Below, piece after piece: positions 38,513-48,246 of a stretch of 64,000 nt of DNA. The position numbers and the translations under genes are program-made. Each line of letters begins with the position of its first letter. The first letter of the stretch is position 1. This DNA comes from DATAVB01 sp036267955 (lineage in GTDB: Bacteria > Actinomycetota > Actinomycetes > Mycobacteriales > QHCD01): the NCBI GenBank assembly GCA_036267955.1, contig DATAVB010000011.1:1-64000 (forward strand). The letters run 5' to 3'. The notes below the pieces were generated by a model. It searched no databases. It saw nothing but the letters and a program-made list of their open reading frames with translations, and was not told the DNA's origin.

Positions 38513-39301
38513 TCAGTGACTGAGGATTTTGGAGAGGAAATCCTTGGCCCGGTCGGAACTCGGGTCGTTGAAGAACTGCTCCGGGGTGGCCTGCTCGACG
38601 AGTTGGCCGTCGGCCATGAAAACGACGCGATCCGCGGCCCGCCGGGCGAATCCCATTTCATGGGTGATGACGATCATTGTCATGCCGTCCCGGGCCAGCT
38701 CGGTCATCACGTCGAGCACCTCGTTGATCATCTCCGGGTCGAGCGCGGAGGTTGGCTCGTCGAAAAGCATCAGCTTGGGGTCCATGGCCAATGCCCGGGC
38801 GATCGCTACCCGCTGCTGCTGGCCGCCGGAGAGCTGACCGGGGAACTTGTCGGCCTGATCGCCGACGCCGACCCGGTCGAGCAGTTGCCGCGCCCGGGCC
38901 TGCGCGTCCGTCTTGGACCGGCCGCCCACCTTGATCGGGCCGAGGGTGACGTTGTCCAGGATCGTCCGGTGGCTGAAGAGGTTGAAGCTCTGGAACACCA
39001 TGCCGACCTGGCTGCGCAGCCGGGCCAGCGCCCGCCCCTCGGCGGGCACCGGCTGCCCGTCGACGGTGATCGTGCCGGAGTCGATGGTCTCCAGCCGGTT
39101 GATGCAGCGAGCCAGCGTCGACTTGCCCGATCCCGACGGACCGATGACGACGACGACCTCGCCGGCGGCCACCCGCAGGGACACGTCGCGCAACACGTGC
39201 AGGTCGCCGAAGTGCTTGTTGACGCCGTCGAGACTGACGAGCGCGTGGTCGGCACCGCTGGGGGCGCCCGAATAATCGGTCACGCCGATGTGATCGGTCA
39301 T
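38513..39301 (-). CDS. gluA: Glutamate-type ABC transporter ATP-binding protein
   Basis: The 262-residue ATPase has Walker A GPSGSGKST at residues 54-62, Q-loop VFQSFNLF, the signature LSGGQQQR, Walker B LMLFDEPTSALDPE, and H-loop VITHEMGFARR. This is the polar amino-acid importer class. It is the first gene of gluABCD; the stop-to-gluB gap is 56 bases and contains three imperfect TTGCGGATCA-like repeats. The 104 bases before its ATG separate it from divergent miaB. Confidence 0.93.
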   Translation of the reverse strand: MTDHIGVTDYSGAPSGADHALVSLDGVNKHFGDLHVLRDVSLRVAAGEVVVVIGPSGSGKSTLARCINRLETIDSGTITVDGQPVPAEGRALARLRSQVGMVFQSFNLFSHRTILDNVTLGPIKVGGRSKTDAQARARQLLDRVGVGDQADKFPGQLSGGQQQRVAIARALAMDPKLMLFDEPTSALDPEMINEVLDVMTELARDGMTMIVITHEMGFARRAADRVVFMADGQLVEQATPEQFFNDPSSDRAKDFLSKILSH

Positions 39302-39405
39302 GAAGGTAAAGCGTAGTTGGTGATCTCATGGCCTGTACAACAGTTAGGGCGCATGTTGCCCACGAAATCCTCAAGCCCCGTCCGCCGCGTACGCTCGGGC
39401 TGACC

Positions 39406-40863
39406 GTGACGTCGGAGCCTGGGCCGGGAAGCGTGAACGAGCGAACGTACGAGGTACGCACCTACGGGTGTCAGATGAACGTGCACGACTCCGAGCGGCT
39501 GTCCGGGCTGCTGGAGGAGGCGGGCTACCGGCCCGCGGCCGGCGCCACCCCGGATGTTGTCGTGTTCAACACCTGCGCGGTGCGGGAGAACGCGGACAAC
39601 AAGCTCTACGGCAACCTCGGTCAGCTCCGGCCGACCAAGGTCGCCAACCCCGGCATGCAGATCGCCGTGGGTGGCTGCCTGGCGCAGAAGGACCGCAGTG
39701 AGATCACCCGGCGGGCGCCGTGGGTGGACGTCGTCTTCGGTACACACAACATCGGCTCGCTGCCCGTCCTGCTCGAGCGCGCCCGGCACAACGACGAGGC
39801 GCAGGTAGAGATCCTGGAGTCGCTTGAGCGGTTCCCCTCGACGCTGCCGGCCCGCCGCGAGTCGTCCTACGCCGGTTGGGTCTCGATCTCGGTCGGCTGC
39901 GATAACACCTGCACCTTCTGCATCGTGCCATCGCTGCGTGGCAAGGAAGAGGACCGTCGGCCCGGCGATGTGCTCGCCGAGGTGCAGGCGCTGGTCGATC
40001 AGGGTGTGCTGGAGGTGACCCTGCTGGGACAGAACGTCAACTCGTACGGCCGTTCGTTCGGTGACCGGCATGCCTTCGGCAAGCTGCTGCGTGCCTGCGG
40101 CGGAGTCGAGGGGCTGGAGCGCGTCCGGTTCACCAGCCCGCATCCGCGCGACTTCACCGACGACGTGATCGAGGCGATGGCGCAGACGCCGAATGTCTGC
40201 CCGTCGTTGCACATGCCGCTGCAGTCCGGATCCGACGAGGTGCTGAAGCGGATGCGCCGGTCCTACCGGCGGGACCGCTATCTCGGGATCATCGACAAGG
40301 TGCGTGCGGCAATGCCCGAGGCGGCGATCACCACCGACATCATCGTCGGTTTCCCGGGCGAGACAGAGGACGATTTCCAGTCCACTGTGGACATCGTTCG
40401 GGAGGCGCGTTTCTCCGGCTGCTTCACGTTCCAGTATTCGCAGCGTCCCGGGACCCCGGCGGCCACAATGGACGGTCAGGTGCCGAAAGAGGTTGTGCAG
40501 CAGCGGTACGAGCGGCTTGTCGAGGCCGTCGAAGAGGTCGCCTGGGCGGAAAACCGGGCGCTGACCGGCTGCCGGGTCGAATTGCTGGTCGCCTCGGGAG
40601 AGGGACGCAAGGATGAGCAGACCCGTCGCATGAGCGGCCGCGCCAGGGACGGCCGGCTGGTGCACTTCGCCGGCAACGACACGGTCCGGCCCGGCGACGT
40701 CGTGGAGACCGTCATCACCTACGCGGCGCCGCACCATCTGGTCGCCGACGGCGCGCTGCTGTCCCACCGGCGGACCAGTGCCGGCGACGCCAGCGAGGCC
40801 GGCCGGCGGCCGACCACCCCGGGTGTCCTGCTCGGCATGCCCAAGATCGTGCCGGCCAGTTGA
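39406..40863 (+). CDS. miaB: tRNA-2-methylthio-N6-dimethylallyladenosine synthase MiaB
   Basis: This radical-SAM enzyme methylthiolates i6A37 of tRNA. Counting from GTG 39406 (485 residues), the UPF0004 cysteines are near 22, 57 and 91, the radical-SAM CDNTCTFC cysteines near 165, 169 and 172, and a TRAM domain is at the end. YEVRTYGCQMNVHDSE confirms MiaB. ATG 39328 and GTG 39433 are alternative in-frame starts; 39406 leaves room for the divergent promoter. Its substrate-making partner miaA is at 42979. Confidence 0.95.
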   Translation: MTSEPGPGSVNERTYEVRTYGCQMNVHDSERLSGLLEEAGYRPAAGATPDVVVFNTCAVRENADNKLYGNLGQLRPTKVANPGMQIAVGGCLAQKDRSEITRRAPWVDVVFGTHNIGSLPVLLERARHNDEAQVEILESLERFPSTLPARRESSYAGWVSISVGCDNTCTFCIVPSLRGKEEDRRPGDVLAEVQALVDQGVLEVTLLGQNVNSYGRSFGDRHAFGKLLRACGGVEGLERVRFTSPHPRDFTDDVIEAMAQTPNVCPSLHMPLQSGSDEVLKRMRRSYRRDRYLGIIDKVRAAMPEAAITTDIIVGFPGETEDDFQSTVDIVREARFSGCFTFQYSQRPGTPAATMDGQVPKEVVQQRYERLVEAVEEVAWAENRALTGCRVELLVASGEGRKDEQTRRMSGRARDGRLVHFAGNDTVRPGDVVETVITYAAPHHLVADGALLSHRRTSAGDASEAGRRPTTPGVLLGMPKIVPAS

Positions 40864-40879
40864 CCCCTGCGGGATCGGG

Positions 40880-42136
40880 TTAGCGCTGAGCGGCCCGCTC
40901 CGCCTCGGTCAGCCACTCCTGGCGAGCGGTCAGCGCCTCCTCGGCATCCTTGATCCGGCCCGCGTCGCCGGCGGCCTGGGCCTTGGCGAGCGTGCTCTCC
41001 GCCTTGGCGACCGCGTCGCGCATCTGCTCCAACAGCGGATTGGCGGCGGCGCTCTCGCGGCGCCGCCGGTTGTCCGCCGCGTCTCGGATGCGCTGCTCGG
41101 CGGCGCGCATCCGCTCGTCCAACGGCCGCACCGCGTCGCGTGGCACGTGCCCGACCGCGTCGTACCGGTCCTGGATCGCCCGCATGGCGCTCTGCGCTCG
41201 CGCGACGTCCCGTCCCGGATCGATTGCCGCCAGCTCCGCGATCAGGGCCTCCTTGGTCCGCTGATTCTCCAGCTCCACCTCGTCGCGGACGTTCAACGCT
41301 TCCTGACGACGGGTGAAGAAGGCGTCCTGCGCCGCGCGGAATCGGGTCCAGAGCGCATCGTCGGCGGCCTTCGGAGCCCGGCCGGCCTCCTTCCACTCCC
41401 GCATCAGCCCCTTGAGCCGGGACGCGGTCGGACCCCAGTCGGAGGAGTCGATCAGCTTCTCGGCCTCGGTGACCAGCCGTTCCTTCTGCAGCCGGGCCGC
41501 GCCGCGCTGCTCGTCCAGGGCCGCGAAATGCGCCCCGCGACGATGCGTGAACTCATCGCGGGCGGCCCGGAATCGCTTCCACAGGGCGTCATCGGTGCGC
41601 CGGTCGACCCCTTTGATGGCGCGCCATTCGTCGACGATTGCCTTCAACCGGTCGCCGGAGGCCTTCCAGTTGCCTTCGTGGGCCGCCAACTGCTCGGCCT
41701 CGACTGCGAGCGCCTCCTTGGCGGTCGTGGCCCGTTCCCGGGCACCGGCCCGTTCAGCCGCCCGCTCCACCTCGTGTGCCTGCGCGGACTGCACCAGCTT
41801 GCCGAGCCGCTCGTCCAGCCCGTCCAGGTCGCCGACGACACTGGCCTCGCCGAGGCCGGCGCGCAGCTCGCGGGCGTGCGTCGCGGTGGCTTTCGGATCG
41901 GCGGCGCCGGAGGTCAGCCGCTGCTCGAGCAACTCGACCTCGGTGACCAGGTCGTCATAGCGCCGGGCGAAGTGTTCCACTCCGGCCTGGGCGTCACCGG
42001 CCTGCCAGGACCCGACGGCCCGCTCCCCGGAGCGCGTTCGGACGTAGACCGTCCCGTCGGCGTCGATCCGCCCCCACGGGGTTGCCGGGGCGCCTACCGG
42101 GGTGTTGGCCGGCTGCTGGTCGGCTGGAGAGCTCAT
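40880..42136 (-). CDS. DUF349 protein
   Basis: The 418-residue, highly charged helical protein contains three or more DUF349 repeats, recognisable from DALWKRFRAARDEFTHRR and DALWTRFRAAQDAFFTRR, plus a third shorter copy. Its function is unknown; DUF349 proteins lie near miaB in actinobacteria. A short beta-like N-terminal stretch (WGRIDADGTVYVRTRSGER) precedes the repeats. The ATG at 42136 has AGGAGGA upstream at 9 bases. It is convergent with miaB (17 bases between stops). Confidence 0.88.
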   Translation of the reverse strand: MSSPADQQPANTPVGAPATPWGRIDADGTVYVRTRSGERAVGSWQAGDAQAGVEHFARRYDDLVTEVELLEQRLTSGAADPKATATHARELRAGLGEASVVGDLDGLDERLGKLVQSAQAHEVERAAERAGARERATTAKEALAVEAEQLAAHEGNWKASGDRLKAIVDEWRAIKGVDRRTDDALWKRFRAARDEFTHRRGAHFAALDEQRGAARLQKERLVTEAEKLIDSSDWGPTASRLKGLMREWKEAGRAPKAADDALWTRFRAAQDAFFTRRQEALNVRDEVELENQRTKEALIAELAAIDPGRDVARAQSAMRAIQDRYDAVGHVPRDAVRPLDERMRAAEQRIRDAADNRRRRESAAANPLLEQMRDAVAKAESTLAKAQAAGDAGRIKDAEEALTARQEWLTEAERAAQR

Positions 42137-42280
42137 CGCTCTGGTCCTCCTCGAACTGACCACTGGTGGAATGTGGTGCGCGATGCCCGCATTCTCACAG
42201 GTTGCGGATGATCATGTACGGGCATCCGGTGTGCCGTCCAGTCGCTGACCGCCGCGCGTGGTCTCGATAGCCTGACAGAC

Positions 42281-42982
42281 GTGCTCGTCGCCGCGGCATT
42301 CTGCCCACATCCGCCCCTTCTCGTGCCCGACGTTGCCGGCTCGGTGGCCGGCGAGTTGGATTCATTGCGGGAGGCCTGCGCAGTGGCGGTCGACCGCCTC
42401 GTCCGGGCCCGGCCCGAACTGCTCTGCGTGCTTGGACCGGGCCCCGACACCCGCGCCTATCCGCCCGGGGCGAACGGCAGTCTGGCCGGGTACGGGCTCG
42501 AGCGGCAGGCCTCGCTCGGTCCGCGGGCGGCCGATTTCGCGACGCTGCCGCTGTCGCTGACGATCGGTGGATACCTGCTCGAGGGGGCGGCCTACGATGG
42601 TGCGCTCGTCGGGCAGGCCGTTGCGGCGTCCGCGTCGCCGGAGGACTGTGCCCGGCTCGGGCGGGCGCTGGTAGAGGGACGGCGACTGGGGTTGTTGGTC
42701 CTGGGCGACGGTTCGGCGCGGCGCGTGCCGGAGTCGCCCGGCGCGTTCGATCCCCGTGGCGAGCCGTTCGACCGCGAGGTCGGCCGGATTCTGGGTGCCG
42801 CGGACGCGACCGCGATGCGGGCCTTGGATCCAGGGCTCGCCGAGGCGGTGTTGTCCGGTGGACGCGCTGCGTGGCAGGTCGCCGCGGGAGCTGCTGGCGC
42901 GGAACCGCTGCTCGGGGAGCTGCTCTACGCCGAGGCCCCGTACGACGTCGGCTATTTCGTCGCCTCCTGGACCCGACGATGA
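42281..42982 (+). CDS. Class III extradiol dioxygenase/MEMO-like protein
   Basis: The 233-residue protein begins VAAAFCPHPPLLVPDVAGS, the histidine-containing start of the LigB-type fold, and ends with GELLYAEAPYDVGYFVASW. It is a conserved actinobacterial protein always next to miaA and dapF. Dioxygenase chemistry is not proven because several of the usual metal ligands are not obvious. The GTG at 42281 is used. Its stop overlaps the miaA ATG by four bases. Confidence 0.82.
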   Translation: MLVAAAFCPHPPLLVPDVAGSVAGELDSLREACAVAVDRLVRARPELLCVLGPGPDTRAYPPGANGSLAGYGLERQASLGPRAADFATLPLSLTIGGYLLEGAAYDGALVGQAVAASASPEDCARLGRALVEGRRLGLLVLGDGSARRVPESPGAFDPRGEPFDREVGRILGAADATAMRALDPGLAEAVLSGGRAAWQVAAGAAGAEPLLGELLYAEAPYDVGYFVASWTRR

Positions 42983-43902
42983 CGACGAACGTGCCCCCGC
43001 TGATCGCGATTGTCGGCCCGACGGCGTCCGGCAAATCGGAGCTCGCGGTCGTACTGGCCGAATTGCTGCCCGGCGAGATCGTCAACGCGGATTCGATGCA
43101 GCTCTATCGAGGAATGGACATCGGCACCGCCAAGCCCGACGTGGTCGAACGGGCCGCGGTCGGCCACCACCTGTACGACATCTGGGACGTGACGCAGGAG
43201 GCCAGCGTCGCCGAATACCAGAAGCGTGCTTTGCGTGCGGTGGAAGAAATTCGCTCGCGGGGCCGATTTCCCTTACTGGTAGGCGGATCGGGGCTCTATG
43301 TTCGCGCGGTGGTGGACCGGATCGAATTTCCCGGCACCGATCCCGGGGTGCGGGCCGTGCTGGAGGCGGAGCTGGCCGGCCAAGGCGCTGCCGTACTCCA
43401 CAAGCGACTGTCCCTTGTGGATCCAGCTGCTGCGGCGGCGATCCTGCCGAGCAACGGACGAAGGTTGGTCCGGGCCCTGGAGGTCGTCGAAATAACCGGC
43501 CGCCCGTTTTCGGCGACGCTTCCCACCTATGATCCGGATCCAGGATGTGTCCAATTAGGACTTGATCATGTTGATCTGGACGCCAGGATCGACCGGCGCG
43601 TCGACCGGATGTGGGAGCGCGGTTTTGTGGCGGAGGTGCAGACGTTGATCCCACTGGGGCTGCGCACCGGCCGGACGGCGAGCAGAGCCCTTGGATACCA
43701 GCAGATCCTGGCGTATCTGGACGGGGAGCACAGCATCGAGGCGGCCCGGTCGGGCACGGCGCAGGCGACTCGTCGGTTCGCCCGCAGGCAGCGGTCCTGG
43801 TTCCGTCGCGACCCGCGCGTGCACTGGTTGGCCGACACCGCCCGGGTCGAGGCGGCGGTCGAGGTGATCCGCGGTGCCGCGATGGATACGCTCGACCCAT
43901 GA
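42979..43902 (+). CDS. miaA: tRNA dimethylallyltransferase MiaA
   Basis: The 307-residue enzyme adds dimethylallyl to A37 of tRNAs reading U-initial codons, giving the MiaB substrate. The P-loop GPTASGKS is at residues 13-20, then NADSMQLYRGMDIGTAKP, and the QRSWFRRDPRVHWL C-terminal motif. Starts and stops overlap by ATGA on both sides, coupling it to the upstream gene and to dapF. Confidence 0.96.
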   Translation: MTTNVPPLIAIVGPTASGKSELAVVLAELLPGEIVNADSMQLYRGMDIGTAKPDVVERAAVGHHLYDIWDVTQEASVAEYQKRALRAVEEIRSRGRFPLLVGGSGLYVRAVVDRIEFPGTDPGVRAVLEAELAGQGAAVLHKRLSLVDPAAAAAILPSNGRRLVRALEVVEITGRPFSATLPTYDPDPGCVQLGLDHVDLDARIDRRVDRMWERGFVAEVQTLIPLGLRTGRTASRALGYQQILAYLDGEHSIEAARSGTAQATRRFARRQRSWFRRDPRVHWLADTARVEAAVEVIRGAAMDTLDP

Positions 43903-44705
43903 GATTCGTCAAGGGCCACGGCACCGAGAACGACTTCGTTCTGCTGCCGGACCTTGACGACCAGCTGGATCTCACCGCCGAGCTCGTACGGGCGGTGTGC
44001 GACCGGCGGGCCGGCCTCGGCGCCGACGGTGTGCTGCGGGTGATCAGCGTCGACGGTCAGTGGTTCATGGACTACCGCAACGCCGACGGTTCGGTCGCCG
44101 AAATGTGTGGCAACGGCGTGCGGGTGTTCGCCCGCTACCTGGTGGACACCGAGTTGGTTGCCCCGGGCGAGTTCGCGATCGGCACCCGCGCCGGGCCGCG
44201 CACCGTCTGGGCGCCGGAGTCCGGCGACATCACCGTCGACATGGGTGTACCCCGACTGCTGGAGGCGTCCCCGATCGTGGCCGGGCGGCCCGGTCGGGCG
44301 GTGTCGATGGGCAACCCGCACGTCGTCGTGACGCTGGACGACGAGACGGAGTTGGCGGCCTTGGACCTGACCCGGCCGCCGGTGGTCGAGCCGGCCCTGC
44401 CCGACGGTCAGAACGTCGAGTTCATCGTGCGGCGGGCCGACCGGGGGCTGTCGCTGCGCGTGCACGAACGCGGCGTGGGGGAGACCCGGTCCTGCGGCAC
44501 CGGAATCTGTGCCGCCGTGGTCGCCGTGATCCAGGACGGCGGGTCCGGGCGGGACGAGGACTGGTCGGTCAACGTGCCCGGGGGAGAGCTGACGGTGCGG
44601 TGGGCCGGCGATTCGGTGCTGCTGACCGGACCGGCGATGCTGGTCGCCGGCGGCGAGATCGACATCGACGCGCTGTCCTACGGGGCCACCGGTTCGGGCT
44701 CGTGA
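43899..44705 (+). CDS. dapF: Diaminopimelate epimerase
   Basis: The 268-residue enzyme converts LL- to meso-diaminopimelate for peptidoglycan and lysine. Both catalytic cysteines are present: Cys70 in GSVAEMCGNGVR and Cys199 in ETRSCGTGIC. The start MRFVKGHGTENDFV matches the family. It overlaps miaA by ATGA. At the other end it overlaps the convergent MFS gene by 28 bases. Confidence 0.96.
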   Translation: MRFVKGHGTENDFVLLPDLDDQLDLTAELVRAVCDRRAGLGADGVLRVISVDGQWFMDYRNADGSVAEMCGNGVRVFARYLVDTELVAPGEFAIGTRAGPRTVWAPESGDITVDMGVPRLLEASPIVAGRPGRAVSMGNPHVVVTLDDETELAALDLTRPPVVEPALPDGQNVEFIVRRADRGLSLRVHERGVGETRSCGTGICAAVVAVIQDGGSGRDEDWSVNVPGGELTVRWAGDSVLLTGPAMLVAGGEIDIDALSYGATGSGS

Positions 44706-45937
44706 CTGGGCAGCCGGCGCATCGTCCGTAGCGGCGAGAGGTAGACCGGCAGGAACGCCGTACTGGTGCCGAGCACGCCGATGAGAATCGCGGTGCGGAC
44801 ACCTACGGTGGCCCCGAGCGCGCCGCCCAACAGGCCGCCGAGTGGCATCGTGCCCCACACCAGGAAACGCATCGTCGCGTTCATCCGGCCGAGCAGCCGT
44901 TCCGGGCAGAGCGCCTGCCGGAAGCTGACCTGGGTCACGTTGTAGATCACGACGCCGGCGGAGACGGCCATCTGGGCAACGACGAAGAGCGCCAGCGTCG
45001 CGTCGCGGTGCAGGAACGGCTCGACGAGCGCCAGCGGCGCGGTGCACGCTGTGCTGAGCCAGATCGTCGGGCCCTGCCCGATGCGCTCGGCGATGCGCCG
45101 GCACAGCAGCGCGCCGAACACGCCACCGACCGCCCCGGCCGACAGCAGGCCGCCGATCGCGCCCGCCGCAAGGTGCAGGTTGCGGGCAAGTAGAACGATC
45201 AGCATCGATTGCGCCGCCGTGTTGAAAAGGTTGGATATTCCGGTGCAGGCGGCGATCGCCCGCAACAGTCGGTGGCCGAGTACGAACGCCAGCCCTTCCC
45301 GGATCTCGTGCAACAGATGGGTCTGCGTCGTCCGTTCGGGCTGTGGCTCACGGGCACGGATCCGGCCCACGAACGCGGCCGAGCACAGATAGCTGACCGC
45401 GTCCAGCGCGATGGCGTACGGCGCGGTCAGCGCCTGCACGAGCAGGCCACCGGCGCTCGGTCCCGCCACCTGGGCCACGGATTGGGTGGCCTGCAGCTTC
45501 GCGTTGCCGTCGACCAGATGCTCGCGGCCGACCAGGAACGGCAGGTAGCTCTGGTAGGAGACGTCGAAGAACACCGTGAGCACACCGCAGACGAGCACCA
45601 CGGCGTAGAGCTGCCAGATGGTGAGCGCATGTCCGAGGGCCGCGGCGGGCACCGAACCGAGCGTCAGCGCGCGGCCGAGATCCCCGACGATCATCACGCT
45701 GCGCCGGCGCATCCGGTCCACCCAGGCGCCGGCCGGCAGCCCCACGACCAGGAACGCCAGGGTTTCGAACGTGGTGAGCAGGCCGACCTGGAACGGCGTG
45801 GCATGCAACTGCTTCACCGCGAGCAGCGGCATCGCCAGCATCGTGATCATCGTGCCGACCTGGCTGATCGAGTCGCCGATCCAGAGCATCCGGAAGTCCC
45901 GATGGCGCAGCAGCGGGCCGGCCCGGAATCTGTTCAC
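44678..45937 (-). CDS. MFS transporter (probable drug exporter)
   Basis: The 419-residue protein has about twelve hydrophobic helices. The motif GLPAGAWVDRMRRRSVMIVGDLGRAL matches the MFS motif A of the enterobactin/macrolide exporter type (MFS_3). The start is set at GTG 45937 (NRFRAGPLLRHRDFRML), because the longer frame to 46009 would overlap the start of the divergent ArsR-like gene. Its partner regulator is adjacent. Substrate is unknown. Confidence 0.87.
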   Translation of the reverse strand: MNRFRAGPLLRHRDFRMLWIGDSISQVGTMITMLAMPLLAVKQLHATPFQVGLLTTFETLAFLVVGLPAGAWVDRMRRRSVMIVGDLGRALTLGSVPAAALGHALTIWQLYAVVLVCGVLTVFFDVSYQSYLPFLVGREHLVDGNAKLQATQSVAQVAGPSAGGLLVQALTAPYAIALDAVSYLCSAAFVGRIRAREPQPERTTQTHLLHEIREGLAFVLGHRLLRAIAACTGISNLFNTAAQSMLIVLLARNLHLAAGAIGGLLSAGAVGGVFGALLCRRIAERIGQGPTIWLSTACTAPLALVEPFLHRDATLALFVVAQMAVSAGVVIYNVTQVSFRQALCPERLLGRMNATMRFLVWGTMPLGGLLGGALGATVGVRTAILIGVLGTSTAFLPVYLSPLRTMRRLPSHEPEPVAP

Positions 45938-45955
45938 CGGATCAGCCTGGATAAC

Positions 45956-45975
45956 TGATTGGGAAAAGTCAATCA
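45956..45975. promoter_or_regulatory. Candidate operator between MFS and ArsR-like genes
   Basis: TGATT-N10-AATCA at 45956-45975 lies in the 65-base gap between the divergent starts (45937 and 46003). On the minus strand TTGACT within it could be a -35 element of the MFS gene. The regulator at 46003 is the natural binder, which is inference. Confidence 0.4.
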
Positions 45976-46002
45976 CTTTCTGGAAGTCGCTAGGCTGGCG
46001 GG

Positions 46003-46581
46003 GTGACATCAGCCGACGACGATCCGGCCACCGCGCCTACCCAGCTCCGCATGCCCCGGCGTCCGGCCACCGAGGCCGAGGCCCGGGCGCTGGGCTCGAC
46101 CGTGCGGATGCGGATCCTGCGGCTGTGCCTGAACGACGTCCTGACCAACAAGGAGATCGCCGGCCTGCTCGAACGGGATCCGGCCTCGGTGCTGCACCAC
46201 GTACGGCGGCTGGTGGACACCGGCTTCCTGGAGGCGCTGCCGGCCCGCCGTGGCACCCGGGGCGCACGTGAGGTGCCGTACCGGTCCACCGGCAAATCGT
46301 GGCGGTTGAGCAGCGTCGACCTTCCCGGCATTCCGCGTCCCGGCGACATCATGCTGCGCACCTTTCTGGAGGAGCTGGCCGACGCCGGCGGGGACATCGT
46401 GGACAGCGCCCGACTGGGGTTGCGGCTGAACGCCGAGCACCGCACCGAACTGACTGAGCGACTCGGCGCTGTACTGGACGAATTCGCCGCCCGGCCACCA
46501 GATCCGGACGGCGAGCACTGGTCGTTCTATTTCGCGCTACATGCCGACCGTCGGCGTCGAACCCCACAGCAGGACGGCTAA
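46003..46581 (+). CDS. ArsR-like winged-helix regulator
   Basis: The 192-residue protein has an ArsR-type winged helix at about residues 20-100 (ALGSTVRMRILRLCLNDVLTNKEIAGLLERDPASVLHHVRRL across helices), then a helical C-terminal half without metal-binding cysteines beyond one. It resembles regulators paired with MFS exporters. The GTG at 46003 has a TAGGCT -10-like element only 6 bases before it, which suggests a leaderless or nearly leaderless mRNA. It most likely controls the divergent exporter. Confidence 0.83.
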   Translation: MTSADDDPATAPTQLRMPRRPATEAEARALGSTVRMRILRLCLNDVLTNKEIAGLLERDPASVLHHVRRLVDTGFLEALPARRGTRGAREVPYRSTGKSWRLSSVDLPGIPRPGDIMLRTFLEELADAGGDIVDSARLGLRLNAEHRTELTERLGAVLDEFAARPPDPDGEHWSFYFALHADRRRRTPQQDG

Positions 46582-46626
46582 GTCGCGTGCTATTCGCGCG
46601 AGATCGTGCCACCATCGAAATCACTT

Positions 46627-48168
46627 ATGACTGACTCAACAGCGGCGCATCTGCCGCATGCATCGACGGCGACAGTGTCGCCAGTCAACAGTGTCGCCCC
46701 CAGCGACGTCACCGACCACGCGTTCGATGGCGACTTCGATCGCGACTTCGATGGCGATTTCGCCGATCAACCGGAGGGCGCCGGCTTCTACGAGGCCGAC
46801 GGCGCCGGCCTGGAGTTGGACGAACGCCGCGCGTTGCGCCGCGTCCCCGGTCTGGCGACCGAGCTCCAGGACGTCAGCGAGGTCGAATACCGACAGCTCC
46901 GGCTGGAACGGGTCGTCCTCATCGGAGTGTGGACCGACGGCACGGTGTCCGACGCCGAGAACTCGCTCGCCGAGCTCGCTGCGCTGGCCAAGACTGCCGG
47001 CTCCGAGGTCCTCGAGGGCCTGATCCAGCGTCGCGACAAGCCGGACACGGCAACCTATGTCGGCTCCGGCAAGGCTCGCGAACTGCGCCAGGTCGTCATC
47101 GACACGGACGCGGACACGGTGGTCTGCGACGGCGAGCTCACCCCCGGCCAGCTCCGGCAACTCGAGGAGCTGGTCAAGGTCAAGGTCATCGACCGGACGG
47201 CGTTGATCCTCGACATCTTCGCGCAGCACGCGAGCAGCAAGGAGGGCAAGGCTCAGGTCGAGCTGGCCCAGCTGCAGTACCTCATTCCGCGGCTGCGCGG
47301 TTGGGGTGAGTCGATGTCCCGACAGGCCGGCGGCCGGGTTGCCGGCGGTGGCGGCATCGGCACCCGCGGTCCCGGCGAGACGAAGATCGAGACCGACCGG
47401 CGCCGGATCCGGGCGCGGATGACCAAGCTGCGCCGGGAGATTGCCGCGATGGCGACCGTGCGCGGCACCAAGCGACATGCGCGTACCGTCCGCGAAGTCC
47501 CGAGTGTCGCGATTGCCGGCTACACCAATGCCGGCAAGTCCAGTCTGCTCAACCGGATCACCGGTGCCGGGGTGCTGGTCGAGGACGCGCTGTTCGCGAC
47601 TCTGGACCCGACGGTGCGCCGGGCCCGGACGACCGACGGCCGGGACTACACCCTCACCGACACCGTCGGTTTCGTACGGCACCTGCCCCACCAGCTCGTC
47701 GAGGCGTTCCGCTCGACGCTGGAGGAAGTGGGCGACGCGGATCTCGTGCTGCACGTCGTGGACGGCTCTCATCCCGATCCCGAGTCCCAGATCGCAGCAG
47801 TGCATGAGGTGCTCGGCGAGATCGACGCCGCGTCGGTGCCCGAGTTGCTGGTCGTCAACAAGATCGACTCCGCCGACCCGGAGGTCATCGGGCGGCTGCG
47901 GCGGCTCTGTCCGGATGCGGTCTACGTGTCGGCGCGCACCGGCGCCGGGCTCGACCAGTTGCGCACGCTGCTCGAGGAACGGATCCCGCGACCGCAGGTC
48001 GAGGTGACCGTCGTCGTCCCGTACGACCGCGGTGACCTGGTCTCGCAGGTGCACGACAGGGGCGAGGTGCTGGACAGCGACCACACCGCAGAGGGCACCT
48101 ATCTGCGGGCTCGGGTCCATCAGCCGTTGGCCGTTGCTCTCGCCTCCTTTGCGGTGGCTTCTGCTTAA
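46627..48168 (+). CDS. hflX: GTPase HflX
   Basis: The 513-residue ribosome-associated GTPase has the HflX N-terminal domain (LIQRRDKPDTATYVGSGKA) and G1 GYTNAGKS at residues 298-305. DTVGFVRHLPHQLVEAFRSTLEE (G3) is split by the switch, and NKID is G4. A 45-residue acidic N-terminal extension contains the near-repeat FDGDFDRDFDGDF, encoded by 12-base units near 46723-46760. The ATG at 46627 is chosen; GTG 46606 is possible. It follows dapF in the conserved order, after the inserted MFS/ArsR pair. Confidence 0.94.
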   Translation: MTDSTAAHLPHASTATVSPVNSVAPSDVTDHAFDGDFDRDFDGDFADQPEGAGFYEADGAGLELDERRALRRVPGLATELQDVSEVEYRQLRLERVVLIGVWTDGTVSDAENSLAELAALAKTAGSEVLEGLIQRRDKPDTATYVGSGKARELRQVVIDTDADTVVCDGELTPGQLRQLEELVKVKVIDRTALILDIFAQHASSKEGKAQVELAQLQYLIPRLRGWGESMSRQAGGRVAGGGGIGTRGPGETKIETDRRRIRARMTKLRREIAAMATVRGTKRHARTVREVPSVAIAGYTNAGKSSLLNRITGAGVLVEDALFATLDPTVRRARTTDGRDYTLTDTVGFVRHLPHQLVEAFRSTLEEVGDADLVLHVVDGSHPDPESQIAAVHEVLGEIDAASVPELLVVNKIDSADPEVIGRLRRLCPDAVYVSARTGAGLDQLRTLLEERIPRPQVEVTVVVPYDRGDLVSQVHDRGEVLDSDHTAEGTYLRARVHQPLAVALASFAVASA

Positions 48169-48246
48169 CTACACCCAACTGTCGCCGATCTCGACCACGG
48201 CGGCGTAGGCTTGCCTCAGTCGAGGGAAGCGGACGGGAGCGATCGC

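Noticed and set aside
46606..46626. Upstream GTG start of hflX
   Set aside because: It adds seven residues without a ribosome site; ATG 46627 is preferred although it also lacks a strong one.
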